A DNA stretch of 64,000 nt from a virus. Below, piece by piece: positions 1 to 7,137 of the stretch. Position numbers and translations under genes: made by a program. The stretch is from the IMG/VR virus record IMGVR_UViG_3300037086_000458, positions 1 through 64,000 of that record, one strand, 5' to 3'. Positions within the stretch are counted from its first letter, which is position 1, and every line of letters starts with the position of its first letter. The notes beneath the pieces are model-generated. The model worked only from the letters and a program-made list of their open reading frames with translations. It searched no databases and was not told where the DNA came from.

Positions 1-127
1 GACTTCACGGTACTGATCTTAACCACTCTAGTCTCCCAATTGCTCTTGCAGAGCCCTTAAGGGCTTGGCATTTATAAGCCCTGACTCTAAGTTACAAGCC
101 ACGGGCCTTGTGCCCGTGGTAGTTGAC
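1..127 (+). mobile_element. Right end of an IS200/IS605-type element (partial)
   Basis: The stretch ends in a perfect 8-bp hairpin (99-119) followed by TAGTTGAC. This is the right-end architecture of IS200/IS605 elements and of the omega-RNA scaffolds made from them. It aligns along its length with 4159-4273 (shared blocks such as ACTCTAGTCTCC and TTGCTCTTGCAGAGCCC). The left end lies outside the window. No transposase or TnpB gene is visible here. It overlaps the 3' end of the leftward gene at 87-308. Confidence 0.7.
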
Positions 128-308
128 CCCAGCTTCTTTTACAATGATGGGTTCCGATAACAGCTTGATACTCTTCTCCCCATTCTTTAATGCATTTAGC
201 TTTATAGGAGCAGTCATCACAGTTGATTTTCTTAACAGGTTCTTTCATGGCACAGTCTATACAATCGCTTGGATCTTGCGATCGGCATGTAGGCATATTA
301 CAACTCAT
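87..308 (-). CDS. Small cysteine-rich protein, C-terminus from a mobile-element end
   Basis: This 73-residue protein is rich in cysteine, with CxxC-type pairs near residues 16-19 and 30-33, so metal binding is likely. I do not recognise the family. It lies one base from the downstream methyltransferase gene (310-1092 ends where this one starts to be read), consistent with one leftward transcript. The last 13 or so residues (QLPRAQGPWLVT) are encoded by the inverted complement of the IS200/IS605-type right end. The original C-terminus therefore seems to have been replaced when the element inserted. The start ATG is chosen because it is the only one giving the cysteine-rich region. Confidence 0.6.
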   Translation of the reverse strand: MSCNMPTCRSQDPSDCIDCAMKEPVKKINCDDCSYKAKCIKEWGEEYQAVIGTHHCKRSWGQLPRAQGPWLVT

Positions 309-309
309 C

Positions 310-1092
310 TTAAAAAATCTCCGCTCCAGGGATTTGATGCCCTAATAGTGCCCAAAGCTTAGCTTGTTCAACATTAAAATCAGGTTGATTTTCTGAAGAT
401 TTTAAATATTCCTCATGAGCTTTTTTAAAAAAGTCAGAAGGTTCTGCATTTTTATAAAACTCATCTATAATGTTTTCATTTGGGTTATACTTGGCATCCT
501 TCAACCAGTTATCATCCCATTTTATTTTATTACTACCATAGATTACATAACTGGTATACTTTTTTATTCTCGGATCAAAGAGATGCCCGTAAATTTCTAC
601 GAAGGTATAGAATCTTTTAAAAATGTTTTCAAGCTCATCAATCGTATAATGCCAGACATGATACCCTCGTCTTTCACTGATAGTTCTTGGTTGATAGGGC
701 ATCGTAATACCCTCAGGGGTAGTGCAGGCTATCTCGGGGACGATCTTACTATAGGAGTCTAATAGCCTTAAGAAGTCTTCCTTCTCTATGTGCTCTAAAA
801 CTTCGACCATAGCTATAATATCTACGGATGTTAAATGCATTACTGTTACAACATTTATGAAGGATAGATTCAGTTTTTTGAAATTGTTTGACGCTTCTTG
901 TATTGCTTCCAAATTTTTATCAAATCCAATAACTTTTTCAGCATAGAAGCTAAGCATGTGGGAGCCAAGACCTATACCACAACCGTAATCAATAACTTTT
1001 TTATTTGTCACAAAAGGTAGAATAGATTTATATCTAAGTCTGGATCCTTCTACTTCTTGGCCAAGTGTAGGTCTTTCGCCAGTAAAATCCAT
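310..1092 (-). CDS. Class I SAM-dependent methyltransferase
   Basis: The 260-residue protein has the Rossmann-fold motif I DYGCGIGLGSHML at residues 35-47, which binds S-adenosylmethionine. An acidic strand (VIGFDKN) follows, then EVLEHIEKED, typical of the Methyltransf_11/UbiE-like group. The substrate cannot be read from sequence. Phage enzymes of this type modify DNA, sugars or small molecules. No DNA-specific catalytic motif such as DPPY is present, so a small-molecule or glycan target is as likely as DNA. Length is normal for a single-domain enzyme. The C-terminal 80 residues match no domain I know. Confidence 0.75.
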   Translation of the reverse strand: MDFTGERPTLGQEVEGSRLRYKSILPFVTNKKVIDYGCGIGLGSHMLSFYAEKVIGFDKNLEAIQEASNNFKKLNLSFINVVTVMHLTSVDIIAMVEVLEHIEKEDFLRLLDSYSKIVPEIACTTPEGITMPYQPRTISERRGYHVWHYTIDELENIFKRFYTFVEIYGHLFDPRIKKYTSYVIYGSNKIKWDDNWLKDAKYNPNENIIDEFYKNAEPSDFFKKAHEEYLKSSENQPDFNVEQAKLWALLGHQIPGAEIF

Positions 1093-1259
1093 GTTATAGG
1101 CCTTTTTTAAAAAATAAAGTGTTGCGACCCCTGTCCAAATTTAATATTAGCTCTACAGATAACCCGCAGAGAACAACATTACGGAGAATCCCCCACTACG
1201 TTGCGTACGCAATTATAATATACTGGGAAATTCAGTAAATTTAAATATAAAAAATAAAA

Positions 1260-1332
1260 TGGGCTAACAGGGATTCGAACCCCGAACTAACGGATTATGA
1301 GTCCGCTACTCTAACCATTGAGTTATTAGCCC
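1260..1332 (-). tRNA. tRNA with CAU anticodon (Met or lysidine-modified Ile)
   Basis: A complete cloverleaf is read on the minus strand: acceptor GGGCTAA/TTAGCCC, D-stem CTC/GAG, anticodon stem GCGGA/TCCGT around loop CTCATAA, and T-loop TTCGAAT. The anticodon is CAU. It could be elongator Met, or Ile with C34 converted to lysidine by TilS; the sequence alone does not settle this. The discriminator is A, and the 3' CCA is not encoded. Confidence 0.88.
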
Positions 1333-1396
1333 TATAAACAATAAATATAGTGTTTTAAAAGGTTTTAAATTTTGTTAAATTAAATGGGGCTTGTAA

Positions 1397-2692
1397 TTAC
1401 AAAGGAATAAATTTTCCATTTTTATTTCTCAAAAGCATCGGATTCTCTTTAAATGCAATATTACTATCAATCCAATTTAGTTTATTCCTGTCTTTAAAAT
1501 AGATTTGGGAATTTTCTTTATAGATATTGTCACCATAAAGAATATATGCTTTTAATCTGTGAATTTTTATATGCTTAACTGTATTATTATACGTAATATT
1601 AATAAAAGGATATTCACTTTTATTGTATATTATTTTTAATATCTTTCCTTTATGACTTATAACGTTGTTGCACCCATCAAAATGGTAACCTTTTTCTACA
1701 GCAAATTTTTCTAATTTATGAAAAGGAACCTTCCCTTTTTTTATAGATTTAACATACTTATGCTCGCTTTTAAGGCACTGTACGCTTTCATAGGCTGTTT
1801 CTAATATATCTGGACAGAAATTTTTCATCCACCTGTGGATTTTTTGATGATGCTTTTTTATTAATTTAGCTACTAAAGTAACCCATCCATATTTTGTAAA
1901 ATCAATATTACTACTCCTGATTTTAAAAATATTTTCTTTTTCTTTTTCGGCATACTCGTTTTTACGCTTTTTAAAATACTCTTCTTTTGACTGAATATTT
2001 TTTAATTTATGTTCAGCAAATTTATAAAGCCTACATTCTAAAATTTTTGTTTCGTATTTTCCAACATTGTTCAGAGTGTTTAAAAAATCTGATATTTTTT
2101 CCTGAGTAAGTTCATTAAATCGTATCCTATAGACTTTCCAGCCTCTTTCTACCAAAAGAGCTTGTTTTTTAATATCCCGATTTTGATTTTTAATATTTCT
2201 GAAGTGTTGTTTTCCATCCAACTCAATAGCTAATTTTACATTTAAAAAAACAAAATCTATAAAATACGGATATTCCGGGTACTCATTAATTATATCATAT
2301 TTTTTTAGTAAACTATGTTTGATAATGACACTATCAAAAAACCACTGTTCTATATAGCTCATTTCTCCATTTCTTCTTCTTTCCCATGCCGTTTTACCAA
2401 GTTTTTTCTTTAAATAATTGAATCTGGCGAGCCTTATCTTTTCTTTAGTTTCTTCTTTATATATCATTTTTATATGTGCATCTCGACAGATTTTATCTCC
2501 ACAGATAGAGCCGAATATGCTACCGTGTCCTCTATATTTACAATCTTTACCACATACCGGACATTTTGGTATTTCAAAATTTTCATGCTTAACTATGTAT
2601 TCCAAATAGGTGATATTATGAATTGTTTTTACATGTTGTGATAAAGTTATCTTGTTTGCACATTCTTTAGTACATATTTTACATTTTACCAT
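1397..2692 (-). CDS. Free-standing homing-type endonuclease (Vsr/DUF559-like)
   Basis: The 431-residue protein starts with a C2H2-like zinc finger (CKICTKEC...HVKTIH, residues 4-25). A second cysteine cluster follows (CPVCGKDC...CGDKICRDAH, about 44-72). A PD-(D/E)XK/Vsr-like nuclease core comes next: EQWFFD, then YPYFIDFVFLNVKLAIELDGKQH, then GWKVYRIRFNE. A C-terminal segment (KIHRLKAYILYG) resembles the HNH-associated modules of phage homing nucleases. Many free-standing phage homing endonucleases sit beside tRNA genes, as this one does between 1260-1332 and 2766-2865. It probably spreads itself by cutting phage lacking the insertion. Base composition is markedly AT-rich even for this genome. 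Confidence 0.75.
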   Translation of the reverse strand: MVKCKICTKECANKITLSQHVKTIHNITYLEYIVKHENFEIPKCPVCGKDCKYRGHGSIFGSICGDKICRDAHIKMIYKEETKEKIRLARFNYLKKKLGKTAWERRRNGEMSYIEQWFFDSVIIKHSLLKKYDIINEYPEYPYFIDFVFLNVKLAIELDGKQHFRNIKNQNRDIKKQALLVERGWKVYRIRFNELTQEKISDFLNTLNNVGKYETKILECRLYKFAEHKLKNIQSKEEYFKKRKNEYAEKEKENIFKIRSSNIDFTKYGWVTLVAKLIKKHHQKIHRWMKNFCPDILETAYESVQCLKSEHKYVKSIKKGKVPFHKLEKFAVEKGYHFDGCNNVISHKGKILKIIYNKSEYPFINITYNNTVKHIKIHRLKAYILYGDNIYKENSQIYFKDRNKLNWIDSNIAFKENPMLLRNKNGKFIPL

Positions 2693-2765
2693 AAGTTGAA
2701 CCTTTACCCAGTTAATGTTTATAATAGAGGTTCGACTATTAGTAGATTAACAGTCTAAAAGGAAT

Positions 2766-2865
2766 TAGCGCGGATGGGAATCGAACCCATATTCCGGCCT
2801 TTCTTAGAGGACTTTTAATAATCCACTAAGAAAGGGCCGTATCCTAACCATTAGATGACCGCGCC
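2766..2865 (-). tRNA. tRNA-Glu(UUC) with a 28-nt insert in the anticodon loop
   Basis: On the minus strand the ends form a normal tRNA-Glu: acceptor GGCGCGG/CCGCGCT (one G-U), D-arm ATCTAATGGTTAGGAT, T-arm ATGGG-TTCGATT-CCCAT, discriminator A. The anticodon stem CGGCC/GGCCG is present. The 7-nt loop is instead 35 nt, starting CTTTC, which places UUC at 34-36. Removing 28 nt after C36 restores loop CTTTCAA and a 72-nt tRNA-Glu. The insert is self-complementary: CTTTCTTAG pairs exactly with CTAAGAAAG, burying the anticodon in a long helix. No group I intron core fits in 28 nt, and the archaeal bulge-helix-bulge shape is not seen. It may be a spliced tRNA, a decoy or a pseudogene. Confidence 0.8.
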
Positions 2866-2918
2866 ATCAAAGGTGCTTCGCTTGATATAGAATGTTAAAG
2901 AACAAATAAACTTATATA

Positions 2919-2960
2919 AAACAAAAAACCCTACCAGGGGGTTTAGTCCTGGTAGGGTTT
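2919..2960 (-). terminator. Rho-independent terminator, leftward
   Basis: A 13-bp stem (2926-2938 with 2948-2960, AAACCCTACCAGG) is followed on the minus strand by TTTTTTGTTTT. It ends leftward transcripts coming from the 3110-3754 gene, ahead of the tRNA genes. On the plus strand the tail is poor in T, so it is mainly one-directional. Confidence 0.75.
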
Positions 2961-2984
2961 GAGTTCTCTTTTTAGTAATGGCTC

Positions 2985-3046
2985 ACCTATCAGGACTGTG
3001 TTACATTCCCTCCGCGTTCTCTACCCGTACCTATATTCCTGATATT
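2985..3046 (-). ncRNA. Possible small folded RNA element
   Basis: A 7-bp closing stem (ATCAGGA at 2989-2995 with TCCTGAT at 3037-3043) encloses a G-rich 41-nt interior on the minus strand. No coding sequence covers it. It lies between the 3110-3754 gene and the terminator at 2919-2960, so it would be in that gene's 3' UTR. I do not recognise it as any known riboswitch. Confidence 0.25.
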
Positions 3047-3109
3047 TTTAATCATAATTTTACCTTGTTACTAATATAACACTAAAAAGAAAAAAAATCA
3101 AGGATTATT

Positions 3110-3754
3110 TTATTCATCCTCCTTTTCCTCTTTTTTTCCTTCCATGATTTTTTTCCCTTCTAAGTATATCTCATTGTTAATTTCAATTGAGGTCATACCT
3201 CGAAGTTGAGCAGCTTTATTACTGATATTCTGTAAAAAAACATGATCAGAAAAATCAGGACTTTTTATTATTTTAGGTTTATTGCTCAGAGTATTAACAA
3301 AATTAATAATGGGTGCTCCAAAGGGTAATAATCCTGTGTATTTTTTAGCCTTCTCTAAATGATGCATAAGATAGTGCTTTAAGGGATACAGAATAGCCCA
3401 TCTAGCTTTCATATATGAGAAAGCTATTAAATCCTCAACGGAAGGATCTTCTGAAATGGCAATTCTGTACGCATCATTATTACTCGCCATAAGTTCTGAT
3501 CTTATTTTAAAGATAGTTACATCATTAGGGGCCATTTTAAAAATATCTAAATGGTCCGGATGTTGCCTTTCAGTAAGTACTCTTTTGGCTTCAAAAAAGT
3601 TAAAACCGTTATGTATGATTCGAGGCTGGGCGAGATAATAAATAAGATTGTTACCAAATCTACTTATCTCTCTGGTATTCCCTTTTTCATCTTTAAATAT
3701 TAAGTCGTAGTCGAATGAAGCGTGAAGTTCATAAATTTCTCTGAGGGTAATCAT
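3110..3754 (-). CDS. Unrecognised protein, 214 aa
   Basis: I do not recognise the family. The protein is mixed alpha/beta in appearance, with no membrane segment or cysteine cluster and a highly charged lysine/glutamate tail (GKKEEKEDE). A good ribosome site (AAAGGAG) lies upstream of the ATG. The gene stands alone between the IS200/IS605-type element at 3861-4273 and the terminator at 2919-2960, so it is probably a single-gene transcript. No functional inference is safe. Confidence 0.6.
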   Translation of the reverse strand: MITLREIYELHASFDYDLIFKDEKGNTREISRFGNNLIYYLAQPRIIHNGFNFFEAKRVLTERQHPDHLDIFKMAPNDVTIFKIRSELMASNNDAYRIAISEDPSVEDLIAFSYMKARWAILYPLKHYLMHHLEKAKKYTGLLPFGAPIINFVNTLSNKPKIIKSPDFSDHVFLQNISNKAAQLRGMTSIEINNEIYLEGKKIMEGKKEEKEDE

Positions 3755-3860
3755 GAAGAATCTCCTTTGTTTTACGGTTCATGTTTGAAACGTTGTCCAG
3801 TCAGTATATCCCAACTGGGCATTACACAAGATTGTTTGTTGCTATTTATTTTTAACTCAT

Positions 3861-4273
3861 GATCCTCCACGAGAGGAAACCCACGGCTTTAGTCGTGGGA
3901 GGAATCGAGTCCTCCCACGACTGAGCCGGGAACCTGATAGAACTTAAAACCAAAACTCCTACAGGCTTACGGAATTCTGGACTCTATCTTGCCATTACTG
4001 GCAAGATAGGTAATTACTCCCTTCGAGACTGGCCTACGCAGAGGACGGGGACTTGGGAAGCATCCCTGACGTGCTCTGTCCTGCCACGGACAGTAGGCTC
4101 AGTTTCCTTCAAACGACCATTACCTGCCCTTACGGGCTTTGTATGGGTCCTTTCGGACGTCACGTTACTGATCTTGGACACTCTAGTCTCCATTTTGCTC
4201 TTGCAGAGCCCGTAGGGCTTGGCATTAGCCCTGACTCGAGGCAAGCCCACGACTTTAGTCGTGGGTAGTTGAC
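3861..4273 (+). mobile_element. Transposase-less IS200/IS605-type element with structured interior
   Basis: The left end has GATCCTCCA then a CCCACG...CGTGGG hairpin (3880-3899). The right end has CCCACGAC-TTTA-GTCGTGGG (4246-4265) followed by TAGTTGAC. The interior carries many perfect hairpins, for example ATCTTGCC/GGCAAGAT near 3990-4011, CTGTCC/GGACAG near 4080, GCCC/GGGC and GTCC/GGAC near 4130-4160. No convincing reading frame exists inside. This fits a non-autonomous element whose transcript is an omega-RNA-like structured RNA. The left end matches that of 20655-20979 and the right part matches 1-127. Confidence 0.7.
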
Positions 4274-4306
4274 ATAGGACCCCCTTTCACTATCCTTAAG
4301 TATAAC

Positions 4307-4723
4307 CTATTTTTGGTCATTTGTCAAATCTTTTTCTTCTTCTTTAATTTTTTTAACCAGTCCTTTTACTATATTCATAAGGAAATCAAATACATGCGGG
4401 TCTCTTTTTTCTCCAGAAACTCGTGAACAATAATAGCTATATGCTTCATGTGTTATAAAATTATTGTTTATTAATAAAGGCAAATTATCATCAGGAGTAT
4501 CCTCTATTTCTTTTAATTCAGCAGTTATTATACATTCTAAACAGACTCCTTTTACCCCTTCTTTTATAGTTTCCTTTATGGCTACGGGTATTTGTTCCTC
4601 GGGAAAACCATTAAGGATATAATAGTGCTCTTCGCATATGGGTCTATAGCATGTATCACAATTTCGTATCGTAGCGTTATTATTACAACCTTTTATAGAG
4701 CATTCTGTTCCTTTGGGGTTCAT
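4307..4723 (-). CDS. Zinc-finger (B-box-like) protein
   Basis: The 138-residue protein opens with a double-cysteine metal site (C8, C13, then CDTCYRPICEEHY around residues 22-34) resembling a B-box or ZZ-type zinc finger. A later CLEC pair is near residue 97-100. The rest is helical and acidic. Its ATG overlaps the stop of the upstream gene 4720-4983 by 4 bases, so the two are translationally coupled. The function is unknown; a nucleic acid or protein adaptor role is plausible but not shown. Confidence 0.6.
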   Translation of the reverse strand: MNPKGTECSIKGCNNNATIRNCDTCYRPICEEHYYILNGFPEEQIPVAIKETIKEGVKGVCLECIITAELKEIEDTPDDNLPLLINNNFITHEAYSYYCSRVSGEKRDPHVFDFLMNIVKGLVKKIKEEEKDLTNDQK

Positions 4724-4983
4724 ACTACATTTGAACCGCCGTTAATTAGCTTTTTTAATATCCTGCAAGATATTACTCGATGTTTGTAATCCAAGCCTTT
4801 ATCTATTAACTTAAGGTTGTTGGTAGGGCAGGAGGTATTTAAACAACTTTGTGGGCCAACGATCAAGAATCTTCTAGTTACAGAGCTATGACAGATAGGA
4901 CAAAGGAGATTAATCCCCATACGGACAAGTTTAACTTTAGCATATTGTTTTTTTAATTCACTGATATCTTCAATATTTGACAT
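4720..4983 (-). CDS. Small zinc-ribbon protein
   Basis: This 87-residue protein has CPICHSSVTRR near residues 28-38 and a second cysteine pair (CLNTSCPTN near 47-55), giving a four-cysteine zinc ribbon. The ribbon resembles those of nucleic-acid-binding proteins. It is translationally coupled to 4307-4723. The family is not recognised. Confidence 0.6.
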   Translation of the reverse strand: MSNIEDISELKKQYAKVKLVRMGINLLCPICHSSVTRRFLIVGPQSCLNTSCPTNNLKLIDKGLDYKHRVISCRILKKLINGGSNVV

Positions 4984-5018
4984 AGATAGTAGTCACTTTT
5001 TAAGTAAATTTTCTATTT

Positions 5019-5408
5019 TCAGCTATGTTTTATTTGGATATATTTGGTTTTTATATGTAATCTTTTAAACCATTTCCCATATACATCTGAATCGTCAAAA
5101 ATAAAATCAATTCTGAGCTCTTTGCAAATTTTGGCTTTTGTAGAATTCCAAGTATCCGGAGCCATCCAAGGATTGTCGGGATCCTCGTATTTTATTTTAG
5201 TTCCTTTTTTCTTATTATAATTCGTTATTGAGTGAATAGCGGTATATTTTATACCAAACTTTTCTAAATCTTTTAAAAGTTTATCGGTTATCTCTTGGCC
5301 AGTGATAACGTGTATTTCATGCTTATGCAGCATAAAGAGCTTACTTAGTTCTGAAAATAATTCAGGGTATTTATCCAAAACCCCGTGGATATCTAAGGCT
5401 ATTCTCAT
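5019..5408 (-). CDS. HAD-superfamily phosphatase-like protein
   Basis: The 129-residue protein starts MRIALDIHGVLD, a HAD motif I (DxHGVxD). A threonine motif follows in VITGQE (motif II), then a lysine in KAKIC, and the acidic pair IDFIFDDSD (motif IV, near residue 100). This is a minimal cap-less HAD fold like NT5C-type 5'-nucleotidases or polynucleotide 3'-phosphatase domains. It lies just downstream of the nicotinate phosphoribosyltransferase gene (24 bases), so a role in nucleotide turnover is likely. The substrate is uncertain. Confidence 0.65.
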   Translation of the reverse strand: MRIALDIHGVLDKYPELFSELSKLFMLHKHEIHVITGQEITDKLLKDLEKFGIKYTAIHSITNYNKKKGTKIKYEDPDNPWMAPDTWNSTKAKICKELRIDFIFDDSDVYGKWFKRLHIKTKYIQIKHS

Positions 5409-5432
5409 ATTAATTTGAACTACCTACAACTT

Positions 5433-6605
5433 TTATTTTATTAGAGTTTTTTTGCAGAGTTCGATCGTTTCGAGGTCTCCTGTATTTTTGTTTATGTCGT
5501 CCGAAAGTTTAATTGTATTGACCCATCCATATGTTTCATCAAATAAGCAACCAATCAGTTTAATAACCATGTTTAAAGGTTTGACCCCTACATGGTTTGA
5601 GAGCCACGTCCCGATACCGTAACGATCATTTGTCCTGCCTTTGCAAGCCTCGTGTATGGTTTTAATCTGTTCAATGCTTTTGAGATTATCCGAAAATAAA
5701 AGCATCTTGTATAATGGATTTACCCTTAGTTTGTTATAATGGGCTAATACTTTTTCAAGGAAAGCGAGAGGTTCACCAGAGTCCTGGCGTAACCCGTCAT
5801 AGAGCTTGGCATATTTCGTATTAAACGATTGAAGAAAAACATCTGTGGTAAACGTGTCTGGAAGTCCGGTGCCTAGGTCCCCATGAAATACAGAAATCCA
5901 AGCGTCATTGGCTTTTTCGTTTGCCATAATGAAACCGTACAAAGCGGCGTGTAAAGAATACCATTCGTGAGCTACTGTTCCGGCTGGCATGAGATCGTGT
6001 ATCATTGCAAGATAAACATTACTCGTTCCAAGTAGGTGACCTTTTCCATATTTTTTAAGATCCTCGACTACTTTATTTTGGTTTTCAAAAGATTTTCTTC
6101 GACGTGTCCCGAATTCAGAATAATAAACATCAATATAGGCGAGATCCTGAGCCTTTTGTTTATTGATTTCGGTAAGTTTCTCGAGATCATACCCTCGTTG
6201 GCCAGTCATCTCAAAATAAAGCTCGCTAATCGTGGCCATTAAGGGTACTTCCCAAAGAACCGTATGATAAGCAGGGCCTATGATGTCCAAGCTTAATTTA
6301 GGCCCTTCTTGTTTGATTATGACCTCTTTTGGGTCGTATCGGTAACCGGATAAGAAATCGAGATAGACAGGATTTAGATAATAACATTTCTCCAGCATGA
6401 AGTCTTTTTCGTCTTTTTTAAGGGCAATGCCTCTGAAGCTGTCTACAATTTCAATTAGGCACTTATCGAACCCGTCTGGGAATTCGCGGTTGTCTCGGTT
6501 CACGAATCTGTAATGATTGAGGACCCTGGGATAGAGCTGGCAAATTGCCATCTGCATGGTGAATTTATAAATGTCTGAGTCTATTAGACTTACATGGTAT
6601 TTCAT
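5433..6605 (-). CDS. pncB: Nicotinate phosphoribosyltransferase
   Basis: The enzyme converts nicotinate and PRPP to nicotinate mononucleotide, the committed step of the Preiss-Handler NAD pathway. Diagnostic segments are the N-terminal DIYKFTMQMAI, the FGTRRRKSF motif near residue 165, GTVAHEWYSLHAALYG with the conserved phospho-accepting His near residue 213, and the C-terminal DRYGIGTWL region with the GIGT phosphate loop. The length of 390 is normal. The start ATG overlaps the stop of the 45-residue gene 6602-6739 by 4 bases. Phages use NAD-synthesis genes to support replication or to refill NAD drained by defence systems; which applies here is inference. Confidence 0.9.
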   Translation of the reverse strand: MKYHVSLIDSDIYKFTMQMAICQLYPRVLNHYRFVNRDNREFPDGFDKCLIEIVDSFRGIALKKDEKDFMLEKCYYLNPVYLDFLSGYRYDPKEVIIKQEGPKLSLDIIGPAYHTVLWEVPLMATISELYFEMTGQRGYDLEKLTEINKQKAQDLAYIDVYYSEFGTRRRKSFENQNKVVEDLKKYGKGHLLGTSNVYLAMIHDLMPAGTVAHEWYSLHAALYGFIMANEKANDAWISVFHGDLGTGLPDTFTTDVFLQSFNTKYAKLYDGLRQDSGEPLAFLEKVLAHYNKLRVNPLYKMLLFSDNLKSIEQIKTIHEACKGRTNDRYGIGTWLSNHVGVKPLNMVIKLIGCLFDETYGWVNTIKLSDDINKNTGDLETIELCKKTLIK

Positions 6606-6739
6606 ATTTTTCCTTTTTCACATAACGATGAAATAACTTTCCCAGATAGCATCCCCGATACAGATTCTTTAATAGATTTGCTATTAAGAGCGTCATCTGG
6701 TAAATTATTGACCCAATCTTTTAACGTTTTGGCATTCAT
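6602..6739 (-). CDS. Small unrecognised protein, 45 aa
   Basis: The reading frame (MNAKTLKDWVNNLPDDALN...) fills the whole gap between two genes. Its ATG is directly adjacent to the TAA of 6740-7066, and its TGA overlaps the ATG of pncB. This perfect packing is the main evidence that it is real. The N-terminus resembles the short segment TLKDWVNxLPDD seen at the start of many small phage proteins. No function can be assigned. Confidence 0.55.
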   Translation of the reverse strand: MNAKTLKDWVNNLPDDALNSKSIKESVSGMLSGKVISSLCEKGKI

Positions 6740-7066
6740 TTAATTTTTCTTTTTTGTAGGCTCTGAAGTTAAAATAGTATGAGATGCGATAATAGCTTCT
6801 GGGATCCTTTTTCTTATTTCTGTAATTATTTCATCTTCGTTATCTTCATAGTTTTTGTCTGACTCAATAATTAAACTTTGTAATATCATGCCTTCATATT
6901 TATTTCCAAAGTTATCAACTGCATCCTGTACCGAAGGATTATTTGAAAAAAGATCTCCTACAAGCTTCTTGAACTTATCCATGAACCCATTTTGTTCAGC
7001 AAGTTCAAAACCACTTTTAGGGTAAACCCAGCAATCTATTCTGTACCTGTAAAGCATATGCACCAT
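6740..7066 (-). CDS. Unrecognised protein, 108 aa
   Basis: Family not recognised. The N-terminus (YRYRIDCWVYP) looks like a beta strand, and the middle is helical and acidic (NYEDNEDEIITEIRKRIPEAI). No metal site or membrane segment is visible. It heads a compact leftward cluster with the 45-residue gene, pncB and the HAD-like gene. A short gap with weak promoter-like AT-rich sequence lies upstream (7067-7137). Confidence 0.55.
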   Translation of the reverse strand: MVHMLYRYRIDCWVYPKSGFELAEQNGFMDKFKKLVGDLFSNNPSVQDAVDNFGNKYEGMILQSLIIESDKNYEDNEDEIITEIRKRIPEAIIASHTILTSEPTKKKN

Positions 7067-7137
7067 TTGTTAAAGATAGAAAACTATACCCACCTATAAT
7101 ATACAAGTTAGAGCCATAATTTTAAAGTAAAAGATTA

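Noticed and set aside
2766-2865. Self-splicing group I intron in the tRNA
   Set aside because: The insert is only 28 nt, far too small for any self-splicing intron core.
4014-4268. Overlapping reading frames of 71-78 residues on both strands
   Set aside because: They lie entirely inside the structured IS200/IS605-type element, have no ribosome site or protein-like pattern, and their frame openness follows from the hairpin composition.
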